The position numbers and the translations under genes are program-made. The notes under the pieces were generated by a model that did not search any database, had not been told where the DNA came from, and worked only from the letters and a program-made list of their open reading frames with translations. This document shows, piece by piece, positions 25,985 through 35,127 of a DNA stretch of 64,000 bases. Where the stretch lies: the NCBI GenBank assembly GCA_039819785.1, contig JBCBRH010000015.1:1-64000 (forward strand), in the 5' to 3' direction. Source of the DNA: JBCBRD01 sp039819785. Lineage in GTDB: Bacteria; Pseudomonadota; Alphaproteobacteria; Rhizobiales; Hyphomicrobiaceae. Within the stretch, counting starts at the first letter, position 1. Every line of letters begins with the position of its first letter.

Positions 25985-27271
25985 ATGGCACTAGCCGCGA
26001 CCAAGAACGCCGGGAAAGACACGGGTTTTTTTGCTCCCTTTGAGTGGATGCTGGCCTTGCGCTATCTGCGTGCCCGTCGAAAAGAAGGCTTCATCTCCGT
26101 CATCGCGGGATTTTCGTTCATCGGCATCATGCTCGGCGTTGCAACGCTGATCATCGTTATGGCCGTCATGAATGGTTTTAGGGCTGATCTCTTCAACAAA
26201 ATCCTCGGGCTCAACGGCCACATCATCGTCCACAAGATCGGCACACCGTTTACGGATTACGCCGACGTGTCGAAAGCCATTGAGAAGGTTGATGGCGTCA
26301 AGTATGCCCTGCCGCTGCTCGAAGGCCAGGTGATGGTCTCGTCCCGCTCGCAAGCGCTTGGCGCGCTTGTCCGCGGCGTTGAGGAAAGCAGCATCAAGTC
26401 TCTCAAGCTGGTGTCCGACAATGTGAAGGTGGGGACACTCGATGGGTTCGACGAAAGCCGGGGCATCGCAGTCGGCATGCGTATGGCCAACGAATTGGGC
26501 GTAACACTGGGTGAAGCCATTACGCTCGTCTCACCGCGAGGTGCGACAACGCCCTTCGGCACGGCCCCGCGGTCAAAACCCTACAAAATTATTGCACTCT
26601 TCGAGATGGGCATGTCCGAATACGACCGGACCATGATTTTCATGCCGAAGACGGAGGCGCAAAAGTACTTCTCGCGGGGTGCGGCGGTTGACGTTCTGGA
26701 AGTCATCGTCGATGACCCCGAAGCGGTCGACAGGATTGGTCCAGCCATCAAGTTGGCGGGGGGACCAAGCATCCAGGTGTCTGACTGGCGTCAACGCAAC
26801 CAGACGTTCTTTACGGTTCTGGAGGTCGAGCGGAATGTGATGTTCATCATCTTATCGCTCATCATCCTCGTGGCCGCGTTGAACATCATTTCAGGTATGA
26901 TGATGCTGGTGAAGGACAAAGGCCGGGACATCGCGATCCTGCGCACCATGGGCGCAACGCGTGGAGCAATGATGCGCGTATTCCTGATAACGGGTGCCTC
27001 CATCGGTGTCGTGGGGACCATCGCCGGGCTCATACTGGGCATCATCTTTTGCTGGAACATCGAAAGCATCCGTCAATTCGTTGCAGTCGTGACAGGCACC
27101 AAGATCTTCGATCCAGAGGTCTACTACCTGACAAAGCTGCCAGCCGAGATCAACGTCCAGGAAACAGCCTTTATTGTCGTCATGGCGCTTGTCATTTCCA
27201 TTCTCGCAACGCTGTATCCGTCCTGGCGCGCCTCTACGCTCGATCCCGTAGAAGCCCTGCGATACGAATAG
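25985..27271 (+). CDS. Lipoprotein-releasing ABC transporter permease LolC/LolE family
   Basis: It releases outer-membrane lipoproteins from the inner membrane to LolA together with LolD. The ATG at 25985 is preceded by AGGGGA and gives 428 residues; an upstream frame to 25910 has no such site. The topology is MacB/LolC-like: one N-terminal helix (about 35-60), a large periplasmic domain (about 60-280), then three C-terminal helices. MLALRYLRARRKEGFISVIAGFS and the C-terminal TLYPSWRASTLDPVEALRYE are diagnostic. As in many alphaproteobacteria there is a single permease gene, probably acting as a homodimer, followed after 12 bases by lolD. Confidence 0.92.
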   Translation: MALAATKNAGKDTGFFAPFEWMLALRYLRARRKEGFISVIAGFSFIGIMLGVATLIIVMAVMNGFRADLFNKILGLNGHIIVHKIGTPFTDYADVSKAIEKVDGVKYALPLLEGQVMVSSRSQALGALVRGVEESSIKSLKLVSDNVKVGTLDGFDESRGIAVGMRMANELGVTLGEAITLVSPRGATTPFGTAPRSKPYKIIALFEMGMSEYDRTMIFMPKTEAQKYFSRGAAVDVLEVIVDDPEAVDRIGPAIKLAGGPSIQVSDWRQRNQTFFTVLEVERNVMFIILSLIILVAALNIISGMMMLVKDKGRDIAILRTMGATRGAMMRVFLITGASIGVVGTIAGLILGIIFCWNIESIRQFVAVVTGTKIFDPEVYYLTKLPAEINVQETAFIVVMALVISILATLYPSWRASTLDPVEALRYE

Positions 27272-27283
27272 CGAGGACGCAAA

Positions 27284-28003
27284 GTGAACGTCGCCAATCC
27301 GCAACAAACCCAGGCCGTTCTGGCCCTGCGCAACGTCCGCCGGACCTATCAGCAGGGCCACCGCAAGATCCACGTTTTGGATGGCGCGGCAGCCGACATC
27401 TTTCCTGGCGAGGCAGTGGCACTTGTGGGGCCATCGGGGGCTGGGAAATCAACGCTCCTGCATATCGCCGGCCTGCTGGAAACGCCTGATGCGGGCCACG
27501 TCATCGTCCATGGTCAGGACTGTGCGCAGTTCAACGACACCCAACGGACCCGTGTCAGACGCAACACCATGGGCTTCGTCTACCAGTTCCATCAGTTGCT
27601 TCCCGAATTCTCGGCCATCGAAAACGTCGCGATGCCGCAGATGATCCAAGGCCGCTCCAGAAAGGCAGCCATCGCGCGCGCCAAGGACCTGCTATCGGTC
27701 ATGGGATTGGCAGAGCGCTTCAACCATCGCCCTCCAGAGCTTTCAGGCGGTGAGCAGCAACGCACCGCGATCTGCCGTGCCCTTGCCAATGAGCCCAGTC
27801 TGCTCCTGGCAGATGAGCCGACCGGCAACCTTGACCCGCGCACATCCGAACGCGTCTTCGAGGCGCTGATGAACCTTGTCAGCCAGACGCGGGTGTCAGC
27901 ACTGATCGCCACACACAATATGGAGTTGGCTGGGCGCATGACGCGCACATTGCGCATGGCCGACGGCCAGCTCGTCGACATCACAGCACACGGCGCGTTT
28001 TAA
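27284..28003 (+). CDS. lolD: Lipoprotein-releasing ABC transporter ATP-binding protein
   Basis: It is the ATPase of the LolCDE complex and powers lipoprotein release at the inner membrane. The start is GTG at 27284. The 239 residues contain Walker A GPSGAGKST near 49-57, Q-loop YQFHQLLPEFSAIENV, signature LSGGEQQR near 151-158, Walker B LLLADEPTG and the switch His in ATHNMELA. It follows the permease gene closely, which supports the assignment. No terminator is evident downstream. Confidence 0.94.
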   Translation: MNVANPQQTQAVLALRNVRRTYQQGHRKIHVLDGAAADIFPGEAVALVGPSGAGKSTLLHIAGLLETPDAGHVIVHGQDCAQFNDTQRTRVRRNTMGFVYQFHQLLPEFSAIENVAMPQMIQGRSRKAAIARAKDLLSVMGLAERFNHRPPELSGGEQQRTAICRALANEPSLLLADEPTGNLDPRTSERVFEALMNLVSQTRVSALIATHNMELAGRMTRTLRMADGQLVDITAHGAF

Positions 28004-28137
28004 CCGTCGAACCAAAGCACGCCCCGAATATGCGTTGGGCGTAAAGCAGCAAGCGTAGTTGAGAGTCTTCAAGGCCAGTTGCCTCAAAAAATCACCGTCT
28101 TCATACGAAAACTGACTTCTAAATCGTCATCAGCTTT

Positions 28138-28737
28138 TCAAGATGAGCGTGATTTGTGAGACAATAAACGGACAAGTAGCTGGTTTTCAAATCTCTGGAT
28201 GACTTCGGCTGTGTGCGCAAGCTGGCGTTCGACATCCTCGGCTATCGCTTCGTTTAAAGGACCGGCCTCTTTTGCTTGAAGAATTTTTTTATGAAGGTCT
28301 CGCATCGAGTAGTGCAGACTGGTTGGATGTCCTGTCCGATCAAGATCTTGATCGTCAACTAAAAGATTTTCGACCTCCTTGCTGGTGAAAAGTCGTGTTC
28401 GGATTCTCAACGAGGTCAACTTTTGATTCCACTCAATCACGTCGGCATAATAGTTTTTCCACATGAGTTCGATATCTGGAGATTGGCCTTGAATGGCCCA
28501 GAATAAGCGCTGCAATGCAAAGAACCGTCGATTGATCAATCGCGTGGCTTCGTCGGCCAGCTCTTTTCCTTCGCGCAGCTGATGCTGAAGCAATTCGTGC
28601 TTTTTCTGACGTTTCCATTGCAAACTCTGAAAAATGAAAGTCAGAAGAGAACCGCAGGCGGTTGAAAGCACGATAATCAAAACTATTTTTTGAGCGTCTG
28701 CGTCGATATTTTCTAACAGGTCAACAAACATATCCAC
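28138..28737 (-). CDS. Hypothetical membrane-anchored coiled-coil protein
   Basis: The 199-residue protein has one hydrophobic segment (about 17-38) followed by a long, charged, probably coiled-coil helix (WKRQKKHELLQHQLREGKELADEATRL...). A second helical region includes EAIAEDVERQLAHTAEVIQRFENQLL. I recognise no family. The gene and its flanks (28.0-29.05 kb) are visibly richer in A and T than the rest of the window, which suggests recent acquisition. It is on the strand opposite to lolD and dnaE and has no evident partner. A function cannot be inferred. Confidence 0.6.
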   Translation of the reverse strand: MDMFVDLLENIDADAQKIVLIIVLSTACGSLLTFIFQSLQWKRQKKHELLQHQLREGKELADEATRLINRRFFALQRLFWAIQGQSPDIELMWKNYYADVIEWNQKLTSLRIRTRLFTSKEVENLLVDDQDLDRTGHPTSLHYSMRDLHKKILQAKEAGPLNEAIAEDVERQLAHTAEVIQRFENQLLVRLLSHKSRSS

Positions 28738-29071
28738 CTCTGGCCTAGGTGCGATGAGTTAAGCGCTCTCAGCAAAAAAACCGAAATCATCAACATCCGA
28801 CAATTAATGAGTTAAGGTTAGGAACCTCCGTTTGCCTCAACAACCCAAAAACAACAGATGATCAAGCAACTTTTTTCAATGCGTGTCCTGTCTGAAACAT
28901 GAGTGCTGGTGACACTGATACTTTTTGCAGCGATGACTTGTTGTGAGGACCTATCGCGGGGTCGCGCCGTCATGGGGTGGATATGATTGATCTATTGACC
29001 TTGGTTAAGACCATCCCGCACCATGCTTGCTCCCCCGTAATCTATAGTCGGCACAGCATGACCGACGAGAT
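28738..29071. other. Intergenic region, AT-richer, no gene seen
   Basis: These 334 bases lie between two divergently read genes and should contain their promoters. Several A- and T-runs are present, but no pair of -35/-10 boxes stands out enough to annotate. Confidence 0.5.
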
Positions 29072-29548
29072 GTGATCACAGCCACTTTGGATCTTGAAAC
29101 TGCCTTCCTGATCGTCAACACGGTTGTGCTGCCCGCTTGGCTGCTGCTTGCCGTTGCGCCGCGCCACATGACAACGGACGCGCTTGCTCACTCAGCCGTG
29201 TTTCCCGTTGCGTTCGGCCTGCTCTATGCCGGGCTGATGGTGTTTGCATTCTCTTCAGGTGCCGTGCCGGTGGATGCGGACTTCACCTTACTCGAGGGGC
29301 TGACGGCGCTTTTGAAAACGCCGCTCGCAGCGCTCATCGGCTGGGTGCACTACCTCACGTTCGACCTGTTTGTCGGCGCCTGGATTGCACGTGATGCCGT
29401 CCGCCGCGGTGTCCATCATGGCCTTCTCGTGATTGCGCTGTTCTTCACATTGATGACCGGCCCCTTCGGACTTCTCATATACCTCACCATGCGCTGGGCA
29501 ACTGGGAAAGGCGGCCTCAAGTTGAATGAGGGACCATCGCAAACCTAA
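29072..29548 (+). CDS. ABA4-like family membrane protein (DUF4281)
   Basis: Starting at GTG 29072 (a nearby ATG runs straight into a stop), the protein has 158 residues and four membrane helices. The segment GLTALLKTPLAALIGWVHYLTFDLFVGAWIARDA near 75-108 and the final GPFGLLIYLTMRW are hallmarks of the ABA4-like / DUF4281 family. Its plant member is needed for neoxanthin formation; the bacterial members have no established role. The gene ends within four bases of, and overlapping, the end of the convergent hydrolase gene. Confidence 0.82.
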   Translation: MITATLDLETAFLIVNTVVLPAWLLLAVAPRHMTTDALAHSAVFPVAFGLLYAGLMVFAFSSGAVPVDADFTLLEGLTALLKTPLAALIGWVHYLTFDLFVGAWIARDAVRRGVHHGLLVIALFFTLMTGPFGLLIYLTMRWATGKGGLKLNEGPSQT

Positions 29549-30537
29549 CGCCCATCGACTGAGCGCGTCGGTGATTTTCCCGACACCGACCGAATGAACG
29601 AAAGCGTCTGATCCAACACCGGTCCCTTGCTGCGAAAAGGCTTGGCCAACGCCAGAACAATCCCGACGTGCGCCACACCAGGCAGTTCGACGGCCCGCAC
29701 ATCGCTGCCCTGCGCGCGAAACGCTTTGACCAGTTCCCGCATGTTCCAGACCTTGACCACATCATCATCAAGCCCGTGGAACAGCAGTGCTGGTTTTTCA
29801 CCGGGGCTCACATGGGTCACCGGGCGCGGCACATCAGGACCCGACGCTGAGGCAAATATCTCTTTTGTCGACGGCCATTTCGTGGGTTCGAACGCATAGG
29901 GTCCGGCCAGTCCGACCCAGCCTGCCAGGGCCGTGTCATCCGTCCCCGCCGATTTGAGGTAACGGGGATCAAGCGCAACCAGCGCCGTCATATGAGCCCC
30001 GGCCGAATGACCGATCATGACAATCTGCTGGCCGGGTCTAAGAAGGTTTTTCTCAGCCCATCGATAGGCCATCGCCACGTCGTCGACGAAAGCGGGAAAT
30101 TGGACGTCCGGATAGAGCCGGTAGTCAGGAATGACCGTGGTGTACCCACGAGAAGCAAAGGCATCACCGACGAAGCGATAGATTTCCCGGTCCCCATCCC
30201 GCCATGAGCCGCCATAAAGAAAGAGGATCAACGGTGCATCTGCCCCGGCTTTACGCGCTGCAGCCGAGTAGGGTCGATAGACATCAAGCCGTTGCCGGGC
30301 ATGCGCCCCATAACGGATGTCGGTCTGAACATCGGTTCCGCCCTCAGAGATCGCCCAGCCGACAAACCGGTAGACCTGTTCCATCGACACCAACCCCACC
30401 CAGAAAACAGCGAATAACGCGACCGGAAAAGACAACGAGGCTAGGAAAACCGGCTTTCGGCCAGATGAGCCTGAAGTCTCCGTAGCTTTCGAAGCCAACG
30501 GGAATAATCCAATCATGAGCCGGTCCCAATTTCGCAT
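29545..30537 (-). CDS. Membrane-anchored alpha/beta hydrolase (carboxylesterase, BD-FAE/Aes-like)
   Basis: The 330-residue protein has an N-terminal membrane segment (about 31-50). The alpha/beta-hydrolase domain follows, with LYGGSWRDGDRE (108-118) in the position of the HGGxW oxyanion motif, PDYRLYPDVQFPAFVDD, the nucleophile elbow GHSAGAH with Ser178, a likely Asp in HGLDDDVV, and a His in GVAHVGIV. This set matches carboxylesterases of the Aes/BD-FAE group, which cleave short-chain or aryl esters. Tyr replaces the usual first His of the HGG motif. The substrate is unknown. It converges with the ABA4-like gene with a four-base overlap. Confidence 0.82.
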   Translation of the reverse strand: MRNWDRLMIGLFPLASKATETSGSSGRKPVFLASLSFPVALFAVFWVGLVSMEQVYRFVGWAISEGGTDVQTDIRYGAHARQRLDVYRPYSAAARKAGADAPLILFLYGGSWRDGDREIYRFVGDAFASRGYTTVIPDYRLYPDVQFPAFVDDVAMAYRWAEKNLLRPGQQIVMIGHSAGAHMTALVALDPRYLKSAGTDDTALAGWVGLAGPYAFEPTKWPSTKEIFASASGPDVPRPVTHVSPGEKPALLFHGLDDDVVKVWNMRELVKAFRAQGSDVRAVELPGVAHVGIVLALAKPFRSKGPVLDQTLSFIRSVSGKSPTRSVDGR

Positions 30538-30734
30538 GCGAACACTCAGCCACTCTTCAAACGTACCCGACTGCAGATAGGTTCTGCGCCCAGCCGCTCA
30601 CCTTTTCATGAAGTGCGCCTCATGAAGCGCGCCAATTGAGGTGAAGCCATGGGCGCGAGGCCGTTCCCGTCCATCGGTCGCAGACAGCGGGGACGAACCT
30701 GGCTTAAGTGTTGTCTGAAACACTGTTTTTGCGG

Positions 30735-33700
30735 ATGAATATCGCCATGACAGGACCGATTCGTGATCTGAACGCCCACGTGGCTGCCAACAAACCAGCC
30801 AACCACGCCGCAGCGGTCGCTGTGAAAGGCGCATCTACGGCAAACGGCGGATCAACGCCGGCAGCCCAAAGCACGACGCTCGACTTTGTCCACCTGCGTG
30901 TGCACTCGTCTTATTCACTTCTGGAAGGCGCGCTCCCGATTCCGGCGATCGCAAAGCTATGCGCGCAGGAAGGGTTCCCAGCCGTCGCGTTGACCGACAC
31001 AAACAACATGTTCGGCGCGCTTGAATTCTCCGAAAAGCTCTCTGCCAAGGGACTGCAGCCAATTGCCGGTCTCACCATCTCCATGGACTTCGGCGACACG
31101 GAAGTCGATGAAATAACGCGGCTGAAAGGTGGCGGCCCAAGTTGGCGTGACCCATCCTGCGATGGACACCTGGCACTTCTGGCTGCCACCCAGACGGGCT
31201 ACCGAAACCTCATGAAGCTCGTCAGCCGTGCCCACCTGAACGTGGGCGACGGCGAGCCGCCACACATTAGCATTCAAACACTCAAACAGTTCTCCGACGG
31301 GCTGATCGTTCTAACCGGCGGCCCCGATGGCCCGATTGACCGGCTCTTTCGCGGCGAGCAGCATGTTCAAGCCGAGACACGGCTGAAAAAACTTCGCAAG
31401 ATCTTCGGTGACCGGCTCTATATCGAACTGCAGCGTCACGGCGCACAGGGCGGCGCAACGGCGAATGAAGCCACCGTTGAAACTCAATTGATTGACCTTG
31501 CCTACGCCCAGGATGTTCCACTTGTGGCAACCAACCAGGCCTACTTCGCGACCCCCGATGACTACGAAGCCCACGACGCGCTGATCTGCATCGCAGACGG
31601 TGCCTACGTCATAGAGGAAAACCGCCGCCGCCTGACGCCGGAGCACTTCTTCAAATCCGCCGCTCAGATGGATGAGCTGTTCGCTGACCTGCCCGAAGCC
31701 ATCGCCAACACCATCGAGATCGCGAAGCGTTGCCATTACCGCCCGTTGGGCCACAAACCCATCCTGCCAAACTTCGTGAAGGTGGCGGACGGTGCATCCG
31801 CCGACGACGTCTTGACGGCCGAGGCAGAGGAACTTGCCCGGCAGGCCCGCGAGGGTCTTGATGCCCGTCTGGCAGCTCACCCGCTCGCCGAGGGGCACAC
31901 CCGCAAGGACTACGATGACCGGCTGACCTACGAACTCGGCATCATCGAAAAAATGAAGTTCCCCGGGTACTTCTTGATCGTTGCCGACTTCATCAAGTGG
32001 TCAAAGGCTGAAGGCATCCCCGTCGGCCCGGGCCGTGGCTCCGGCGCTGGGTCGCTGGTCGCATATTCGCTGACCATTACAGATCTGGACCCGCTCCGGT
32101 TCGGCCTGCTGTTTGAACGCTTCTTGAACCCTGAACGCGTCTCGATGCCTGACTTCGACATCGACTTTTGTCAGGACCGGCGCGAGGAGACGATCCGCTA
32201 CGTGCAGGGCAAGTACGGCCACGACCGCGTCGCCCAGATCATTACCCACGGGAAACTGCAAGCCCGCGCTGTCCTGCGCGACGTCGGGCGCGTTCTGCAA
32301 ATGCCCTATGGCCAGGTCGACCGGCTCTGCAAGCTGGTGCCGAACAATCCAGCCAACCCCTGCACCTTGCCAGAAGCGCTTGAAATGGAGCCACGCCTCC
32401 AGGAAGAACGCGACAACGACGAGGTGGTCGCCAATCTCATTGAAAAGTGCATCAAGCTCGAAGGGCTTTACCGGCACGCCTCCACGCACGCAGCCGGCCT
32501 CGTCATCGGTGACCGCGATTTGGATGAACTGGTCCCGCTCTACCGAGATCCGAAATCCGACATGCCCGTCACCCAGTTCAACTGGAAGCTGACGGAAGCC
32601 GCCGGTCTCGTGAAATTTGACTTCCTCGGCCTCAAGACGCTGACGGTGCTGCAAAAGGCGGTCGAACTGGTCAGGCGCGGGCGCGGTGAAACGATTGATC
32701 TGCCATCGCTGCCGCTCGATGACATCGAGACGTATAAGCTTCTTGCAAAGGCCGATACGGTCGGCGTCTTCCAGCTGGAATCGACCGGCATGCGCGAAAG
32801 CTTGAAGCGCCTCAAACCCGACCGCTTCGACGACATCATCGCCATGGTCTCGCTTTATCGCCCAGGCCCCATGGACAACATCCCAACCTACATCAACCGC
32901 AAGCACGGCGAAGAACCCGTCGACTGCCTGCACCCGATGTTGGAAGAAATCCTCACCCCGACCTATGGCGTGATCATCTATCAGGAACAAGTCATCCAGA
33001 TCGCCCAGGTGATGGGCGGCTACACGCTCGGACAAGCCGACCTTCTGCGCCGCGCCATGGGTAAAAAAGACAAAGCCGAAATGGCCCGCCAACAGGCCCG
33101 CTTCGTTGAAGGCGCACTTGAGCGCGGCGTCAAAAAATCAGACGCCACCTTCATCTTTGAGTTGGTGAACAAGTTTGCAGGCTACGGCTTCAACAAATCC
33201 CACGCCGCAGCCTACGCCCTGGTCAGCTACCACACGGCCTACATGAAGGCCCACTATCGCGAGGAATTTCTCGCAGCCTCCATGACGCTCGATATCTCCA
33301 ACACGGAAAAGCTGGCGATGTTTGCAGCAGAAGCGCGGCGCACCGGCATCACAGTGAAACCGCCATGCGTCAATGAAAGCGACGTTGAATTTAAATCAGA
33401 ACCCGGCTCGGGCAGCGATGGCAAACAGCCCGGCGCGATCCGATACGCTCTGGCAGCTCTGAAAAACGTCGGTGCGTCCGCTGTCGAAACGATCGTGACG
33501 GCCCGCAAGGGTGATGGCCCATACGCGTCCCTGGCGGATTTTGCTTCAAGACTGAACGCAAAGGCGATGAACAAGCGCGGCATCGAAATGCTGGCAGCCG
33601 CCGGTGGGTTTGATTGCCTTGGCGAAGAACGTTCGTCGATTAAGGCCAACGCCGATCAGGTCATGGCGCTGGCGCAGCGCATAGATTCCGACAAGACATC

Positions 33701-34430
33701 AGGCACCTCAGACCTGTTTGGCGGCGGCGACACCGGCCCGACATTGGATCTGCGCAAGGCCAAAAAGTGGACACCGCTGGAACGCCTCGAACAGGAATTC
33801 TCAGCCATCGGCTTTTATCTGTCCGGCCACCCGCTGGACCAATATGCCACCGTCCTCGATAAGCTCGGCGTGCGCACCTACACTGATTTTGAACTGGCAA
33901 CCGAACGGGGCGCGACCGCTGGCCGTTTGGCTGGCATCGTCATCCAGGCCCGCGAGCGCAAATCCGCCAAGGGCAACGCATTCGCCTTTGCCATGTTTTC
34001 CGACGCCACCGGCCAATACGAGGCCGTCATCTTTTCAGACACGCTCACCAATGCACGTGAATTGCTGGTACCAGGCACGCCTGTCGTGGTGTCCGTCGAA
34101 GCCGAACGCGATGGCGATACCCTGAAAATGCGCGTCCAGTCGGTTGAAAGTCTGGATGGCGCAGCATCGCGTCTGGAGCGCGGGCTGCGGCTGGTCCTGG
34201 CACCGGAAAAAATGACCAAGAACACAGAGGCCATATACGCGGACATCAAGGCTGCATTGACCCGGCCATCTGAAAAAGGCGGCCGCGGTGGCTCGGTCAC
34301 GCTACTCCTGCCTGTTCCCGAGCACGCCAAGCAGATCGAATTCAAAATCCCTGGCCGCTTTGACGTCTCCCCCAACGCCGCCGGCACCCTCGCCGCCCTG
34401 CATGGTATTTCAGCCGTCGAAGAGGTCTAG
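30735..34430 (+). CDS. dnaE: DNA polymerase III subunit alpha
   Basis: This is the replicative polymerase. From the ATG at 30735 it has 1231 residues; GTG 30708 and ATG 30747 are alternatives. The N-terminal PHP domain begins FVHLRVHSSYSLLEGALPI near residue 54. The polymerase core has GRGSGAGSLVAYSL and PDFDIDFCQDRREETI near 472, with the catalytic aspartates, and the third Asp in VKFDFLGLKTL. EQVIQIAQVMGGYTLGQADLLRRAMGKK is a conserved finger segment. The C-terminal OB fold includes GIVIQARERKSAKGNAFAFAMFSD. Length and motif order are those of the DnaE1 replicase, not the error-prone DnaE2. Confidence 0.96.
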   Translation: MNIAMTGPIRDLNAHVAANKPANHAAAVAVKGASTANGGSTPAAQSTTLDFVHLRVHSSYSLLEGALPIPAIAKLCAQEGFPAVALTDTNNMFGALEFSEKLSAKGLQPIAGLTISMDFGDTEVDEITRLKGGGPSWRDPSCDGHLALLAATQTGYRNLMKLVSRAHLNVGDGEPPHISIQTLKQFSDGLIVLTGGPDGPIDRLFRGEQHVQAETRLKKLRKIFGDRLYIELQRHGAQGGATANEATVETQLIDLAYAQDVPLVATNQAYFATPDDYEAHDALICIADGAYVIEENRRRLTPEHFFKSAAQMDELFADLPEAIANTIEIAKRCHYRPLGHKPILPNFVKVADGASADDVLTAEAEELARQAREGLDARLAAHPLAEGHTRKDYDDRLTYELGIIEKMKFPGYFLIVADFIKWSKAEGIPVGPGRGSGAGSLVAYSLTITDLDPLRFGLLFERFLNPERVSMPDFDIDFCQDRREETIRYVQGKYGHDRVAQIITHGKLQARAVLRDVGRVLQMPYGQVDRLCKLVPNNPANPCTLPEALEMEPRLQEERDNDEVVANLIEKCIKLEGLYRHASTHAAGLVIGDRDLDELVPLYRDPKSDMPVTQFNWKLTEAAGLVKFDFLGLKTLTVLQKAVELVRRGRGETIDLPSLPLDDIETYKLLAKADTVGVFQLESTGMRESLKRLKPDRFDDIIAMVSLYRPGPMDNIPTYINRKHGEEPVDCLHPMLEEILTPTYGVIIYQEQVIQIAQVMGGYTLGQADLLRRAMGKKDKAEMARQQARFVEGALERGVKKSDATFIFELVNKFAGYGFNKSHAAAYALVSYHTAYMKAHYREEFLAASMTLDISNTEKLAMFAAEARRTGITVKPPCVNESDVEFKSEPGSGSDGKQPGAIRYALAALKNVGASAVETIVTARKGDGPYASLADFASRLNAKAMNKRGIEMLAAAGGFDCLGEERSSIKANADQVMALAQRIDSDKTSGTSDLFGGGDTGPTLDLRKAKKWTPLERLEQEFSAIGFYLSGHPLDQYATVLDKLGVRTYTDFELATERGATAGRLAGIVIQARERKSAKGNAFAFAMFSDATGQYEAVIFSDTLTNARELLVPGTPVVVSVEAERDGDTLKMRVQSVESLDGAASRLERGLRLVLAPEKMTKNTEAIYADIKAALTRPSEKGGRGGSVTLLLPVPEHAKQIEFKIPGRFDVSPNAAGTLAALHGISAVEEV

Positions 34431-34534
34431 CTGCGGTCTCCCAAAGGCACCCGCCAGTGCTAGCAACCAATTTCTTGTAACGGTTATATTGGAATACTGT
34501 TTTCATGTTAGAATATCAGCGAGGTCAAAGTACG

Positions 34535-34753
34535 ATGAATACAACGCTGGCGATCTTAGGCACGGGAATACTGGGAGCAATCTTCTGCCCGATTATCGTT
34601 TTTTTCGGAATGTGGATCTTTGCTTCTGCGCAAAACGATGTCCAGCTTGCCTCGACACTTAGTATGATGACTGTCTTCGTCTTTTTACCAATTTCAGCGC
34701 TAGTTGGTTTCGCCGTTGGTCTTGGGCTCGGTGCATGGTGGTGTAAGCCGTGA
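34535..34753 (+). CDS. Small two-helix membrane protein of unknown function
   Basis: The ATG at 34535 has GAGG about 12 bases upstream and gives 72 residues. Two membrane helices (about 4-28 and 43-66) are joined by a short polar turn (ASAQNDVQLA). No family is recognised. It is about 100 bases after dnaE on the same strand and somewhat AT-richer than it. It could be a fortuitous frame, but start, length and hydrophobic pattern support a real small gene. Confidence 0.5.
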   Translation: MNTTLAILGTGILGAIFCPIIVFFGMWIFASAQNDVQLASTLSMMTVFVFLPISALVGFAVGLGLGAWWCKP

Positions 34754-34859
34754 CCGTCGGCACACTCAACACATTCTAAGGCGTTACGAAGCGTCGGAGG
34801 GAGGGGCTAGTCAATAAGTCTTGGGCACTTTAAGCCAGCCCCGTACATGTCATCCCGGA

Positions 34860-34911
34860 AAACGATTGGCTCCAATGGCTTCATAGGGTCTGAACCGTCT
34901 TCCAATCGTTT
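34860..34911 (+). other. Inverted repeat in the region before rpsB
   Basis: AAACGATTGG (34860-34869) is the exact reverse complement of CCAATCGTTT (34902-34911), separated by 32 bases. It lies 216 bases upstream of rpsB, in a stretch without any gene. It may be an operator or part of a long leader. Confidence 0.5.
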
Positions 34912-34995
34912 ATGTGAGGCCCAATACTCCTGAGCCTTGCATCCGGCCCCTACTTGCCCTAAGACCCGTCTCCTATCTCACACGCAGGGTTTCGC

Positions 34996-35077
34996 TTGAT
35001 CGGACAGACAGCCCCGATCAAACGCTCCGGTGGGTCGGTTCAGCCACCTGATTACAAATCAGGTGCTTCGCCAACCC
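34996..35077 (+). promoter_or_regulatory. Candidate structured leader of rpsB (two stem-loops)
   Basis: Stem-loop 1 pairs TTGATCGG (34996-35003) with CCGATCAA (35014-35021). Stem-loop 2 pairs CACCTGAT (35045-35052) with ATCAGGTG (35058-35065) around TACAA. It is enclosed by GGGTCGG (35032-35038) and CCAACCC (35071-35077), with one mismatch. The pair ends 50 bases before the rpsB ATG. In E. coli the rpsB-tsf leader is an autoregulatory target of S2; a similar role here is inference. Confidence 0.5.
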
Positions 35078-35127
35078 TCTACAACCCTGCGGAGGATCAA
35101 CCGGAAAACGAATAGGACAACCAACAC

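Noticed and set aside
35020..35095. tRNA-Thr (TGT) gene on the minus strand before rpsB
   Set aside because: The anticodon arm fits, but there is no 7-bp acceptor stem, no D-arm consensus and no GTTCGA T-loop at the right distances.
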